A model generated the notes under the pieces. The model saw only the letters and a program-made list of their open reading frames with translations, had not been told where the DNA came from and ran no database searches. Position numbers and translations under genes: made by a program. Positions 25,976-35,624 of a stretch of 64,000 bases of DNA are shown here, one piece after another; positions within the stretch are counted from its first letter, which is position 1, and every line of letters starts with the position of its first letter. Source of the stretch: JAIKWW01 sp052169645 (GTDB taxonomy: Bacteria; Bacillota; Clostridia; Peptostreptococcales; Anaerovoracaceae); NCBI GenBank assembly GCA_052169645.1, contig JBQNCA010000001.1, forward strand, positions 119,670 through 183,669. The letters run 5' to 3'.

Positions 25976-26713
25976 ATGAACGGTAAGAATGCGATAATAA
26001 CAGGAGGAGTTAGAGGTATAGGGCTTGCGATAGCAAGAGAATTTTGCGAAAGGGGTGCAAATGTGATGCTCTGCTACCGCAATAACGATGAGGCTGCCGA
26101 AGCTGCCGCTGCGGAACTGGCTCAATTCGGAACAAAAGTTGTATTGTCTAAAGGCGATGTGGCTGACGAAGCTTATGCCGAAGCTGCCGTTAAAAAAGCT
26201 GTAGAAGAACTGGGCGGAGTTGATATTCTTATTAACGATGCAGGCATTACCAGAGATAAGCTGTTGGCACGCATGACTCCGGAAGACTTCCGCTCCGTTA
26301 TAGAAACAAATCTTATAGGTGCTTTTAATTTTACCAAATATGCGTCGGCTGTAATGATGAAAAAGCGTTACGGCAGAATAATAAATATGGCTTCTATAGT
26401 AGGGGTGAGAGGAAATGCCGGTCAGGCGAACTATGCGGCATCGAAAGCCGGCTTGGTCGGAATGACACTTTCAAATGCCAAGGAGCTCGGTCGCAGAAAT
26501 ATTACGGTAAATGCGGTTGCTCCCGGATTTATCAAGACCGACATGACTTCCAAGCTCACAGAGGAGCAGAAAGCGGAAGGTATAAAGCTTATAAGCCTCG
26601 GCAGATATGGCAGAGCGGAAGAGGTTGCAAAGCTTACAGCGTTTCTTTCTTCCGAAGATGCTGCATATATCACAGGTCAGGTGATAGGCATCGACGGCGG
26701 AATGATGATGTGA
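25976..26713 (+). CDS. fabG: 3-oxoacyl-ACP reductase
   Basis: 245-residue short-chain dehydrogenase with the cofactor loop GGVRGIG (10-16), active-site Ser in NMASIVG, and YAASK (Tyr/Lys about 152-156). The structural NNAG motif reads NDAG here (N87-D88). NADPH-dependent reduction of 3-oxoacyl-ACP is the expected activity. It starts right after fabD and is followed by a 112-nt gap before fabF with no convincing terminator. Confidence 0.94.
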   Translation: MNGKNAIITGGVRGIGLAIAREFCERGANVMLCYRNNDEAAEAAAAELAQFGTKVVLSKGDVADEAYAEAAVKKAVEELGGVDILINDAGITRDKLLARMTPEDFRSVIETNLIGAFNFTKYASAVMMKKRYGRIINMASIVGVRGNAGQANYAASKAGLVGMTLSNAKELGRRNITVNAVAPGFIKTDMTSKLTEEQKAEGIKLISLGRYGRAEEVAKLTAFLSSEDAAYITGQVIGIDGGMMM

Positions 26714-26825
26714 TTTTCGTTGAGAGAAATCACAGTTGCGATAATGCACATATGCATCATATAAAATTGCAGATATGTTTAAATGGGTATCATGAAATAT
26801 CGGAATTTTAGCGGAGGAAAACAAT

Positions 26826-28061
26826 ATGGCAAACAGAAGAGTGGTAGTAACCGGCATGGGCATAATAGGTGCGGTAGGACATAATGCACAGGAGTTTTGG
26901 GAAAATATAAAAAACGGCGTAAACGGAATAGATAAGATAACGCATTTTGATACGACGGAGCATAAGTGCATTATGGGCGGTGAGGTTAAAAATTTTGAAT
27001 TTCCCGACAAACGAGCTGCGAAGCGCCTTGATCTGACAAGCCAGTATGCTTTGGTGGCAGCCGAAGAGGCGATGAAGGACAGCGGTATTGCAGCAGGCAA
27101 AAATGTCGATCCGTATAGAATAGGCGTTTATTGCAGTACAGGTGTGGGGGGAATCAATGTTATAGAAAGTGAAGCCCGCAAGGTTGAAAATAAAGGTGTA
27201 CGCTTTGTTTCTCCGCTTATGGTTCCCATGAGCGTACCGAATATGATGGCGGGGAATCTTTCAATAGCTCACGGTATTAAGGGCTCGTCTCTGGGAATAA
27301 ATACAGCCTGCGCTACAGGCAATCATACTATAGGAGAGGCTTTTCACAACATTATTCACGGCTACCATGATGTCATGCTTGCCGGAGGAACGGAGGCCTC
27401 GTTTGCCGAAGCTTCGTTTGCAGGATTTGCAAATATGAAAGCGCTTTCTACCCGCTCCGACAGAAATCGTTGCTGCACTCCTTTTGACAAAGAACGGGAC
27501 GGGTTTATAATGGGAGAAGGTTCGGCTATGTTTGTTCTTGAAGAACTTGAGCATGCAAAGGCTCGAGGGGCGCATATCTATGCCGAAATTGCAGGTTACG
27601 GGGTGACCTCGGACGCCTACCACATTACAATGCCCGATCCTGAAGGTTCGGGAGATGCAAGAGCTATGCGGATGGCTATGAATGAAGCGGGAATAACACC
27701 TTCCGACATTGATTATATAAATGCACACGGAACAGGAACACCGTATAATGATTTATATGAAACTATTGCGATAAAGAAAGCTATGGGTGATGCTGCATTC
27801 AATATTCCTGTAAGCTCAACAAAGAGTATGACGGGTCATGCACTCGGAGCGGCGAGTGCCATTGAAGCTTTTATAAGCATTATGGCTGTGGTTGACGGAT
27901 TCATTCCTCCGACTATAAATTATGAAGTTCCTGATGAAGAATTGGATTTAGACTATGTTCCCAATAAGGGTAGAAGCTCCGAGTTGAAGTATGTTCTTTC
28001 AAATGCTTTGGGTTTCGGGGGACACAATGCTGTGATAATATTCAAGAAATGGAGCGAGTAA
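26826..28061 (+). CDS. fabF: 3-oxoacyl-ACP synthase II
   Basis: 411 residues, standard length. The catalytic triad is clear: C162 in NTACATG, His in NAHGTGTPYND (about 303) and His in KSMTGHALGA (about 340). GFGGHNA near the C-terminus is the family end motif. It condenses malonyl-ACP with acyl-ACP. GCGGAGGAAAAC precedes the start. No fabH, acpP or acc genes appear in this cluster, so initiation genes must lie elsewhere. Confidence 0.95.
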   Translation: MANRRVVVTGMGIIGAVGHNAQEFWENIKNGVNGIDKITHFDTTEHKCIMGGEVKNFEFPDKRAAKRLDLTSQYALVAAEEAMKDSGIAAGKNVDPYRIGVYCSTGVGGINVIESEARKVENKGVRFVSPLMVPMSVPNMMAGNLSIAHGIKGSSLGINTACATGNHTIGEAFHNIIHGYHDVMLAGGTEASFAEASFAGFANMKALSTRSDRNRCCTPFDKERDGFIMGEGSAMFVLEELEHAKARGAHIYAEIAGYGVTSDAYHITMPDPEGSGDARAMRMAMNEAGITPSDIDYINAHGTGTPYNDLYETIAIKKAMGDAAFNIPVSSTKSMTGHALGAASAIEAFISIMAVVDGFIPPTINYEVPDEELDLDYVPNKGRSSELKYVLSNALGFGGHNAVIIFKKWSE

Positions 28062-28504
28062 TGGAGGATAAAAAGGTTCTGCTGAATCGTGAGCAGATTA
28101 TGGAAATTATTCCGCATCGTGATCCGTTTCTTCTTATAGATGAAGTTTGGGAAATGAACGACAAAACTATAAAAGCGGTCAAGCATGTGAGGGATACAGA
28201 ATATTATTTTGAAGGTCATTTTCCGCAGGAAAAGGTAATGCCCGGTGTATTGATAGTGGAGACTCTTGCACAGGCAGGGGCAGTGGCTATTCTCAGCAAA
28301 GAAAAATTCAGAGGTAAAATTGCTTTTTTCGGCGGCATCAAAAATGCAAAGTTTCGTAATAAGGTGGTGCCGGGAGATGAGCTTATTCTTGAGGTTACTA
28401 TGGAAAAGCTCGGCTCAAGAGCAGGGACGGCTTCAGCGAAGGCTGTGATAGAAAAGAGTGGAAAGCTTGCATGTGAATGTGAGATAATGTTTGTAATAGG
28501 TTGA
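28061..28504 (+). CDS. fabZ: 3-hydroxyacyl-ACP dehydratase
   Basis: 147 residues from ATG 28061, which overlaps the fabF stop (TAATG) behind a GGAG. An in-frame ATG at 28049 would add four residues. The hot-dog fold motifs are intact: IIPHRDPFLLID, catalytic H53 in GHFPQEKVMPGVL and E67 in VETLAQAGA. It dehydrates 3-hydroxyacyl-ACP to trans-2-enoyl-ACP, feeding FabK. No fabA/fabM-type isomerase is next to it, so the route to unsaturated chains is not visible here. Confidence 0.95.
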   Translation: MEDKKVLLNREQIMEIIPHRDPFLLIDEVWEMNDKTIKAVKHVRDTEYYFEGHFPQEKVMPGVLIVETLAQAGAVAILSKEKFRGKIAFFGGIKNAKFRNKVVPGDELILEVTMEKLGSRAGTASAKAVIEKSGKLACECEIMFVIG

Positions 28505-28539
28505 AGCAAATTGTTCGGACAAATGGAAAAGGACGTTTT

Positions 28540-29037
28540 ATGATTGATAAAGAAACTTATTATAAAAAGAAGATGAAAACAGTTATGCTTAATACCGTTA
28601 ATATGGTTATTAAGACTGAAGAAGCTGTTATGCGAAGGACGTCTGTAAATAACGATTTGTCTGTGGCTGAGATTCATACCCTTGTAGCAGTGGGCAGACA
28701 TCAGCCGAAGACCATGGGCGATATTGCGAGTGAGCTGCTCATAAATGTCAGTACGCTTTCAATCGCTATAAAAAAGCTTGAGAAGAAGGGGTTCGTGCGT
28801 AGGCTTAGAACTGTTGAGGACAGAAGAGTTGTGCGGATAGAACTTACCGAACGTGGAGATGAAGCTCTTGCATATCACGAAAAATTTTATTTGGATCTGG
28901 CTGAGGAAGCAATGGCGAATATGGATGAGGCGGAAAAAAAGGCGCATCTCAAGCTAATGGAAAGACTTATGCAATTTTTTGAAAATAAGCTTTTGGAATT
29001 GAATGAAGAATCAGAAAAAGAGGCGAAATGGTCATGA
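28540..29037 (+). CDS. fabT: MarR-family regulator of fatty acid synthesis (FabT-like)
   Basis: 165 residues from ATG 28540 (GGAAAAGGACG upstream); the TTG at 28501 is rejected. It has a winged helix with LSVAEIHTLVAVG, TMGDIASELLINVSTLSIAIKKLEKKGFV and the wing RRLRTVEDRRVVRIELTERG (split here for length, about residues 85-108). Its place directly after fabZ and the TTTGATTGTCAAA box at the operon promoter both indicate FabT. FabT proteins repress fab genes when bound to long-chain acyl-ACP. Here fabT is promoter-distal, unlike the streptococcal fabT-fabH order. Confidence 0.85.
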   Translation: MIDKETYYKKKMKTVMLNTVNMVIKTEEAVMRRTSVNNDLSVAEIHTLVAVGRHQPKTMGDIASELLINVSTLSIAIKKLEKKGFVRRLRTVEDRRVVRIELTERGDEALAYHEKFYLDLAEEAMANMDEAEKKAHLKLMERLMQFFENKLLELNEESEKEAKWS

Positions 29038-30122
29038 TTCGTCTGGGTGTAATTTTCGGAGGTAAATCGCCGGAATATGAAATTTCATGCATGTCGGCTG
29101 TTTCCGTTATAGGAGCTGTCGATTGCGGAAAATATGAGATAAAGATGATAGGAATCACTCGGCAAGGGGAGTGGCTGTTGTACGACGGCCCGGTTGACAA
29201 GCTTGTCGGAGGTGAGTGGGAAGCGATTGCAAGAGAAGCTCTTGACGCAGACCCGGAAAAATATGGATTTACCGTGCTTGGTGCAGGCGGAAAATCTTTA
29301 AAAGAAATTATAGATTTTGCACTTCCGGTAGTACATGGTGTATACTGTGAAGACGGAAAGCTTCAGGGGCTTCTGGAAATGGTGGATATTCCTTATGGCG
29401 GATGCGGTACGACAGCATCCGCCGTTGCCATGGATAAGATTATGGCAAAGGAGCTTTTTTTGCAGGCAGGAATTCCCGTGTGTGCATATACCACATCAAC
29501 GTCTGAAGCCGTTGCAGAAAATGAAGAGGCGGAGCTTAAACGCATAGAGAGCATTATTTCGTATCCTATGTATGTGAAGCCGGCAAATGAAGGCTCCAGT
29601 GTCGGGATTACAAAGGCGGTGGACAGAGCTTCGTTGAGAGAGGGCTTAAAAGAGGCTGCGATGTATGATAAACGGCTTCTGATAGAAGAAGCTGTGGATT
29701 GCAGAGAGATAGAAACCGGTGTATTGGGTAATCACGATGTTAAGGCTGCGGTTGCGGGAGAGATTATTGCAACTGAGGATTTTTACGATTACGACAGCAA
29801 ATATGTTGATGACGGCAGACCGAAGATGAAAATTCCTGCGGATTTGCCCGGGGATATTTCTGAACGAATAAAGGATATAGCTATACGAGCTTTTCGTGCT
29901 ATAGACGGTGAAGGTTATGCCCGTTGTGATTTTTTCATTGATAAGGCTGACGGAAGCATTTATCTGAATGAGATAAACACTATTCCCGGCTTTACAGCAT
30001 TCAGCATGTTTCCTCTTTTATGGGAAAGTGCCGGAGTGCCTTATGGTGAAACGATAGAAAGGATCATAGGTCTGGGTTATGAAAGATATTATGCTGCGCA
30101 TAATAGGAAAACAAATAAGTAG
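29028..30122 (+). CDS. ddl: D-alanine--D-alanine ligase
   Basis: 364 residues with IFGGKSPEYEIS at the N-terminus, HGVYCEDGKLQGLLE, the ATP-grasp segment VKPANEGSSVGI, and the metal-binding C-terminal INTIPGFTAFSMFP. These are the hallmarks of Ddl, which makes the D-Ala-D-Ala dipeptide for peptidoglycan. It overlaps the regulator gene by 10 nt; ATG 29034 (ATGA overlap) is an equally good start. It appears to be cotranscribed with the fatty acid genes, tying a wall precursor enzyme to membrane lipid supply. Confidence 0.94.
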   Translation: MVMIRLGVIFGGKSPEYEISCMSAVSVIGAVDCGKYEIKMIGITRQGEWLLYDGPVDKLVGGEWEAIAREALDADPEKYGFTVLGAGGKSLKEIIDFALPVVHGVYCEDGKLQGLLEMVDIPYGGCGTTASAVAMDKIMAKELFLQAGIPVCAYTTSTSEAVAENEEAELKRIESIISYPMYVKPANEGSSVGITKAVDRASLREGLKEAAMYDKRLLIEEAVDCREIETGVLGNHDVKAAVAGEIIATEDFYDYDSKYVDDGRPKMKIPADLPGDISERIKDIAIRAFRAIDGEGYARCDFFIDKADGSIYLNEINTIPGFTAFSMFPLLWESAGVPYGETIERIIGLGYERYYAAHNRKTNK

Positions 30123-30594
30123 GAATAACGAAGCTGAGGATAACGAAATGGAATTTGTTACTCAGGCGATTGCTTACAGAAAGCCCGATGCTATATATGT
30201 AGCTTATACCGAATCCGAAGTTTCAGGAATGGAAGGGATGAAAGCCACTCTGCGTATAGGTGATGACGGAGAGGTGCGCCTTAAACGCTTTTCCGATGAT
30301 ATGAGCGGCAATGTTATGCGCTTCAGCGAAGGCAGCAGATTTGAAGGGTTTTATGAAACTCCGATAGGTGCATTGCCTATGGAAATTTTGACAAACAAGA
30401 TAGAAAGGCGGTTGGATGAAGAGCTTTTTACCGGCAGCCTTAATATAGATTATGAGGTATCGCTTAAAGGCTTGGCGGAGACACGCACTCTGCTCAGGAT
30501 AGAGCTTAGTGATATGCCTGCAAAATCAGAGGGTGAATTTAAGGACGTAACGCCTGTATTTACTTCAGGAGAAAGCAGCTCCGTCATGAATTGA
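30079..30594 (+). CDS. DUF1934 (YwiB-like) beta-barrel protein
   Basis: 171 residues from the first ATG; the true start may be a later in-frame one, since the first 14 codons overlap ddl. The body has the DUF1934 pattern: YVAYTESEVSGMEGMKATLRI, a VMRF...G-F---YETPIGALPMEI segment (about 75-105), and YEVSL near the end. The family is a small calycin-like barrel in Bacillota, often near wall and tRNA synthetase genes; function is unknown. It closes the fab-ddl operon. Confidence 0.75.
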   Translation: MKDIMLRIIGKQISRNNEAEDNEMEFVTQAIAYRKPDAIYVAYTESEVSGMEGMKATLRIGDDGEVRLKRFSDDMSGNVMRFSEGSRFEGFYETPIGALPMEILTNKIERRLDEELFTGSLNIDYEVSLKGLAETRTLLRIELSDMPAKSEGEFKDVTPVFTSGESSSVMN

Positions 30595-30642
30595 TGTATA
30601 CGGCATCAGGCTTAGCCTGTTGCTAAGAAGGAGGATTGGTAA

Positions 30643-31776
30643 ATGGAAAGAAATGAGCTGATCCGGCTCAGCGGAATCGTAAAAAAATTCGATGATGAAA
30701 TCGTGCTGGAAGCTTTGGATTTGTCAGTAAAAGACGGAGAATTTGTTACACTGCTCGGTCCTTCGGGTTGTGGAAAAACAACGACGCTTCGCATCATAGG
30801 AGGCTTTGAAAGTCCGGACGAAGGGGATGTGTTCTTCGGAGGAAAACGTATAAACGATCTTCCGCCCGACAAGCGAAATATCAATACGGTCTTTCAGAAA
30901 TACGCACTCTTTCCGCATTTAAATGTTGCGGAAAATATTGCATTCGGATTGAAGCTGAGAAAAGTTCCGAAGACGGAGATAGACAAAAAAGTCGAGGAGA
31001 TGCTGGAACTGGTAAATCTCCCGGGCTTTGGGAAGAGAACGGTAACATCTCTTTCAGGAGGGCAGCAGCAGAGAGTGGCTATCGCAAGGGCTATAGTAAA
31101 TGAGCCTAAGGTACTTCTTCTTGATGAGCCGCTTGGGGCGCTGGATTTAAAGCTTCGCAAGGAAATGCAGGTCGAGCTTAAAAAACTTCACGAGAGACTT
31201 GATATGACCTTTATTTATGTCACTCACGATCAGGAAGAGGCTCTTGCAATGTCCGATACCGTAGTTGTAATGAATCGGGGAATGATATTGCAGCAGGGAA
31301 GTCCGATAGATATCTACAATGAGCCTGCAAATGCGTTTGTAGCCGATTTTATAGGAGAATCCAATATAGTTCCGGGAATAATGAAGCAGGACAGAGTTTT
31401 GGAATTCCTCGGTACGGTGTATAATTGCGTCGATGAAGGCTTTGCCGAAAACGAAGCCATAGATGTCGTAATCAGACCGGAAGATATAATTCTTCTGGAA
31501 GAGGGTGAAACGTCAATTCAGCCTTATGAAAGGCTGTTGAGGGGCAATGTGAAATCCTGCCTTTTTAAGGGCGTGCATTATGAAATGATTATACAGACAG
31601 GGGATTTTGACTTTATAGCTCATTCCACTATTGCCGAAAAAGTAGGGGCATCCATGTATTTGGATGTTGAGCCTGACAATATACATATAATGAAAAAAAG
31701 TTCTATGGAGACAATGACGGAGATTGAGTACAGACTTGAGCATGATCCGGATGCAGTGGAGGAAGAACTGATATGA
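30643..31776 (+). CDS. potA: Spermidine/putrescine ABC transporter ATPase
   Basis: 377 residues. Walker A GPSGCGKT (39-46), signature LSGGQQQRVAIARA (137-150), Walker B LLLLDEPLGALD (about 157-168), and a C-terminal TOBE-like regulatory domain (about 270-350). The transporter imports polyamines using ATP. AAGGAGG precedes ATG. First gene of potABCD, with each next gene overlapping by 4 nt, so the four products are made together. Confidence 0.95.
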   Translation: MERNELIRLSGIVKKFDDEIVLEALDLSVKDGEFVTLLGPSGCGKTTTLRIIGGFESPDEGDVFFGGKRINDLPPDKRNINTVFQKYALFPHLNVAENIAFGLKLRKVPKTEIDKKVEEMLELVNLPGFGKRTVTSLSGGQQQRVAIARAIVNEPKVLLLDEPLGALDLKLRKEMQVELKKLHERLDMTFIYVTHDQEEALAMSDTVVVMNRGMILQQGSPIDIYNEPANAFVADFIGESNIVPGIMKQDRVLEFLGTVYNCVDEGFAENEAIDVVIRPEDIILLEEGETSIQPYERLLRGNVKSCLFKGVHYEMIIQTGDFDFIAHSTIAEKVGASMYLDVEPDNIHIMKKSSMETMTEIEYRLEHDPDAVEEELI

Positions 31777-32591
31777 AAAGTAACAGATTCACCGCTTTCC
31801 CGTATGCATTATGGCTTTTACTCTTTACCGCAGTGCCTCTGTTTATAGTGCTCTGGTTTTCGTTTACGGACGACAGCGGAAGCTTTACTCTTGACAATTA
31901 TTCTTACATGAGACTATACGCATCTGTTTTCATGCGTTCATTCAGACTGGCTGTAATATGTACGGCAGTATGTCTTATTTTGGGATATCCTATGGCATAT
32001 GCAATGTCGAAGCTCTCTCAGGGAGGGCGCACGGCGGCAATGATTTTGATAATGCTGCCAATGTGGATGAATTTTCTCCTGCGCACATATGCATGGCTGA
32101 CAATCCTCGAAAATACGGGGCTGCTGAATACATTTCTGAAATTTCTGCATCTGCCGATTCTGCATATTATAAATACGCCTGTAGCCGTAGGACTGGGCAT
32201 GGTGTACAATTATCTCCCTTTCATGATACTGCCGGTTTATACCACACTCACACACATAGATGAATCGCTTATAGAGGCGGCTCATGATATAGGCTGTAAC
32301 AAGAGACAGGTATTCACAAAGGTAATATTTCCTCTCTCGATACCCGGCACCTTATCCGGCATTATAATGGTTTTTGTACCTGCCGTAAGCACTTTCATAA
32401 TTTCAAAAATTCTCGGCGGCGGCGCAAATATGCTGGTCGGAGATCTGGTCGAAATGCAGTTCCTCGGCGGAGCTTATAATGCCAATATGGGTGCGGCGAT
32501 ATCAGTAGTGATGATGATGATAATAGCTGTATTCATATGGTTGACCGGAAAGATAGATACCGAAGAGGAAGGGAGCGTGCTGTTGTCATGA
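31773..32591 (+). CDS. potB: Spermidine/putrescine ABC transporter permease
   Basis: 272 residues with six predicted membrane helices. The cytoplasmic EAA loop (LIEAAHDIGCNKRQVFTKVIFPLSIPG, about residues 166-192) contacts the PotA ATPase. Its ATG overlaps the potA stop, and its own stop overlaps potC. The sequence is typical of PotB, the first permease of the heterodimer. Confidence 0.93.
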   Translation: MKSNRFTAFPYALWLLLFTAVPLFIVLWFSFTDDSGSFTLDNYSYMRLYASVFMRSFRLAVICTAVCLILGYPMAYAMSKLSQGGRTAAMILIMLPMWMNFLLRTYAWLTILENTGLLNTFLKFLHLPILHIINTPVAVGLGMVYNYLPFMILPVYTTLTHIDESLIEAAHDIGCNKRQVFTKVIFPLSIPGTLSGIIMVFVPAVSTFIISKILGGGANMLVGDLVEMQFLGGAYNANMGAAISVVMMMIIAVFIWLTGKIDTEEEGSVLLS

Positions 32592-33397
32592 GTAAACGTG
32601 CCGGAAAGCTATACATGGGGCTGATATTTGTTTTCATGTATGCTCCCATTATCCTTTTAATGATATTTTCTTTTAACAGCACAAAGAGCCGTTCCGTGTG
32701 GACAGGCTTTTCAACTCGTTGGTACGTACGCCTTTTTAATGACAACGAAATCATACATGCCATACAGGTTACGGTTGCGGTTGCTCTTTGTGCCGCAGCA
32801 ATTTCCACTATTATAGGTACGGCGGCTGCTATAGGACTTTTTCATATGAAACGCCGTCCCAGACGTATAATGATGTCGGTCAATAATATTCCCATGATGA
32901 ATCCCGATATAATCATGGGTGTATCTCTCATGCTTATGTTTATATTTTTGTATCGTACCTGTCACTTGGGATTTTTCAGCTTAGGTTTCGGAACACTGCT
33001 TATAGCGCATGTCACTTTTGATACACCATATGTAATACTTTCGGTAATGCCCAAGCTTCGACAGATGGATAAGCGCCAGTATGAGGCGGCAAGAGATTTG
33101 GGAGCAAGCAATATGCAGAGCATGCTGAGAGTAGTGCTGCCGCAGATTAGGGACGGGATTGTCACAGGGGCTATATTATCCTTTACAATGTCGATAGATG
33201 ATGTAGTTGTCAGCTACTTCACATCGGGACCTTTTTCAGAAACCTTGGGAGTTTTAATTTTCGGAATGACGAAAAAGCGTATAAGTCCGGAAGTAAATGC
33301 ACTGTGCACATTGATGTTTGCCGTTGTACTTGTACTGTTGCTGATAATAAATTTCAGAGAGCTGCGATCCTCAAGAGCGAGCAGCAGAAAGTTGTGA
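32588..33397 (+). CDS. potC: Spermidine/putrescine ABC transporter permease
   Basis: 269 residues from ATG 32588, which overlaps the potB stop (ATGA). Six predicted helices and an EAA loop (EAARDLGASNMQSMLRVVLP, about residues 175-194). SIDDVVVSYFTSGP near the C-terminus is the PotC signature. Longer upstream starts in the same frame lie inside potB and are rejected. Confidence 0.93.
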   Translation: MSKRAGKLYMGLIFVFMYAPIILLMIFSFNSTKSRSVWTGFSTRWYVRLFNDNEIIHAIQVTVAVALCAAAISTIIGTAAAIGLFHMKRRPRRIMMSVNNIPMMNPDIIMGVSLMLMFIFLYRTCHLGFFSLGFGTLLIAHVTFDTPYVILSVMPKLRQMDKRQYEAARDLGASNMQSMLRVVLPQIRDGIVTGAILSFTMSIDDVVVSYFTSGPFSETLGVLIFGMTKKRISPEVNALCTLMFAVVLVLLLIINFRELRSSRASSRKL

Positions 33398-33477
33398 AGT
33401 GTAATATGTTTTATTTCAAAGCATCTGAATATAAAAATAATAACGGAGTCGGTCGTAAGGTCGGGTTTTCGTTGAAT

Positions 33478-34539
33478 ATGCGCAGATTATCATTCATTTT
33501 GATGATAGTGATATTGTCGTTTTTTTTATCAGGCTGTGAATCTGAGGAAAACAGGAAGTCTTATATCAATGTATTTAACTGGGGAGAATATATCGATCCT
33601 GATTTGATTGATAAATTTGAGAAGGAAAGCGGTTTGACCGTAAATTATAATACGGTAGCAACCTGTGAAGAGATGTATGCAAAAATAAAGAGCGGAGGGG
33701 TGTCATACGATATAGTTATTCCTTCGGATTATATGGTTTCTCGAATGATAGAGGAAAAAATGCTGTTAAAAATAGATAAGAAAAATGTTTCGAATGAAGC
33801 TTTGGTAGATGAGGCATTCAGAAATCCGCCATATGATCCGACGGGAGAATATTCCGTACCTTATCAATTCGGGACGGTAGGTATAATCTATAATGCAGAT
33901 AAGGTCGATGAAAAAGATATAGGAAGTTGGGATTTGCTGTGGAATAAAAAGTATAAGAAACAGATTCTTATGTTCGACAATTCACGGGATGCTATGGGAA
34001 TAGCATTGAAGCGCATGGGCTTCTCCTATAATACTACCGATGAAAAAACTATCCGTAAGGCGGCAGAAATGCTCAAGGAACAAAAGCCTTTGGTTCAGGC
34101 ATATGTAATGGATCAGATTTTTGATAAGATGGAACATGGAGAGGCGGCAATAGCCACCTATTATGTAGGGGATTATTTTTTAATGCTCGATGAACTCGGT
34201 GAAGACAGCGATATAAATTTGAAATTCTATGTCCCCGAGGAAGGCAGCAATCTGTTCGTAGATGCGATGTGCATACCGGCTGATACAGGTAACAAATCGG
34301 GTGCGGAGGCTTTTATAAACTTTATGTGTGAGCCTGAAAACATGGCGCAAAATACTGAATGGATTTCTTATTCGACAGCCGAAAGCTCGGCAAGAGCATT
34401 GCTTCCGGAAAATTTGCGTGACAATGAGGCGATGTATCCTTTGGGTACCGCATTGAAGCAATTTGAAACGTATGTAAATTTACCTAAAAATTCTCGTACC
34501 TTATATGACGCTTTATGGGTGCAGATTATGAGCTCGTAA
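33478..34539 (+). CDS. potD: Spermidine/putrescine-binding lipoprotein
   Basis: About 353 residues from ATG 33478. The signal peptide ends in a lipobox (FFLSGC), so the protein is a membrane-anchored lipoprotein. The mature part begins INVFNWGEYIDPDLI, the PotD/PotF signature, and has a type-2 periplasmic binding fold. The exact start is uncertain: ATG 33406 is in frame, but would put a 24-residue extension before the signal peptide. Last gene of potABCD; the next gene begins 13 nt later in the same direction. Confidence 0.92.
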   Translation: MRRLSFILMIVILSFFLSGCESEENRKSYINVFNWGEYIDPDLIDKFEKESGLTVNYNTVATCEEMYAKIKSGGVSYDIVIPSDYMVSRMIEEKMLLKIDKKNVSNEALVDEAFRNPPYDPTGEYSVPYQFGTVGIIYNADKVDEKDIGSWDLLWNKKYKKQILMFDNSRDAMGIALKRMGFSYNTTDEKTIRKAAEMLKEQKPLVQAYVMDQIFDKMEHGEAAIATYYVGDYFLMLDELGEDSDINLKFYVPEEGSNLFVDAMCIPADTGNKSGAEAFINFMCEPENMAQNTEWISYSTAESSARALLPENLRDNEAMYPLGTALKQFETYVNLPKNSRTLYDALWVQIMSS

Positions 34540-34552
34540 CGGAGATATTTAA

Positions 34553-35587
34553 ATGAAAAAAAACTATTTGGAAGCTGAATATATATCCTTTCTCTGCTCA
34601 CAGATGGAGCTGATTCTTCGAGCCGGCATTTCCACAAGCGAAGCGCTTACTCTTTTGGCGGAGGAGGAGCAGGAAGAAAAAACTCCGTTGGCGGGCGTTA
34701 TAGAAATAATCGTAAAGAAGCTCGGAGAAGGATACACTATGAGTGAAGCTTTTAAGGCAACGGAGAGGTTTCCGAGATATGTTACCGATATGATTAAGCT
34801 GGGAGAAGAAACCGGATATTTGGAAAAGATTTTTTCGCAGCTTACTAAATATTATGACAGAAGCATCCGAATCCGTGCTCAATTTAAAAGAGCTGTAACT
34901 TATCCGGTCATGATAGGCCTTATGATGCTCTGCGTAATCGGGGTACTTATAGTTAAAGTAATGCCTATGTTTAAATCGGTTTATGATCAAATCGGAGGGA
35001 ACATGACCGGTGTTGCCCGATTTTTTCTCGATATGGGAATATTTCTCAACAATCACATAATAGAATCCGTTGTAGTTTTAGTGTTGCTGGTGATTGCCGC
35101 TTCAATAGGAGTATATCTTGATTTAAAACGAGGTGTATCGTATATACCTTTTATACGAAAAATGAGGTATAGAGCCGGAGCGGCACGTTTTGCGGCGGCT
35201 ATTTCAATGGGAATTTCCAGCGGGCTCGGTGCGGATGATGCGATAAGTATGGCGGCTGATATGGATTTCGATACAAAGACTTTCAATTGTATAGAAAAAG
35301 CAAAAGCCTCAATAAGCAGAGGTGATTCGTTCGCCGAGGCTATGACTCGGACAGGATTGTTTCCGGTTTTGTATTGCCGTATGCTTAATATGGGCTATCG
35401 TTCGGGCAATATAGATTCGGTGATGCAGGAAATAGCGGAGCGTATGGACGAGGCTTTGAGTGAGGAAATAGATTCCATACTGGGAAGAGTTGAGCCGGCT
35501 TTGGTTATGGGGTTATCGGTGCTCACCGGTCTTATACTTATGTCGGTAATGTTGCCGCTTATGAATATAATGGCTGCCATAGGATGA
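34553..35587 (+). CDS. Type II secretion/type IV pilus inner-membrane protein (GspF/PilC)
   Basis: 344 residues with the duplicated GspF domain. The first copy is about 10-130 and contains SFLCSQMELILRAGISTSEAL and KLGEETGYLEKIF; the second is about 215-340 and contains FAAAISMGISSGLGADDAI and MGYRSGNID. Three membrane segments are predicted (about 120-142, 165-190, 312-335). The protein is the platform on which the assembly ATPase acts. It starts the pseudopilin cluster and is close enough to potD to be cotranscribed. No GspE/PilB ATPase or prepilin peptidase gene is nearby. Confidence 0.88.
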   Translation: MKKNYLEAEYISFLCSQMELILRAGISTSEALTLLAEEEQEEKTPLAGVIEIIVKKLGEGYTMSEAFKATERFPRYVTDMIKLGEETGYLEKIFSQLTKYYDRSIRIRAQFKRAVTYPVMIGLMMLCVIGVLIVKVMPMFKSVYDQIGGNMTGVARFFLDMGIFLNNHIIESVVVLVLLVIAASIGVYLDLKRGVSYIPFIRKMRYRAGAARFAAAISMGISSGLGADDAISMAADMDFDTKTFNCIEKAKASISRGDSFAEAMTRTGLFPVLYCRMLNMGYRSGNIDSVMQEIAERMDEALSEEIDSILGRVEPALVMGLSVLTGLILMSVMLPLMNIMAAIG

Positions 35588-35624
35588 AAACGTCGTTTTT
35601 AAAGACAGGAAAAGAGATTGCTTT

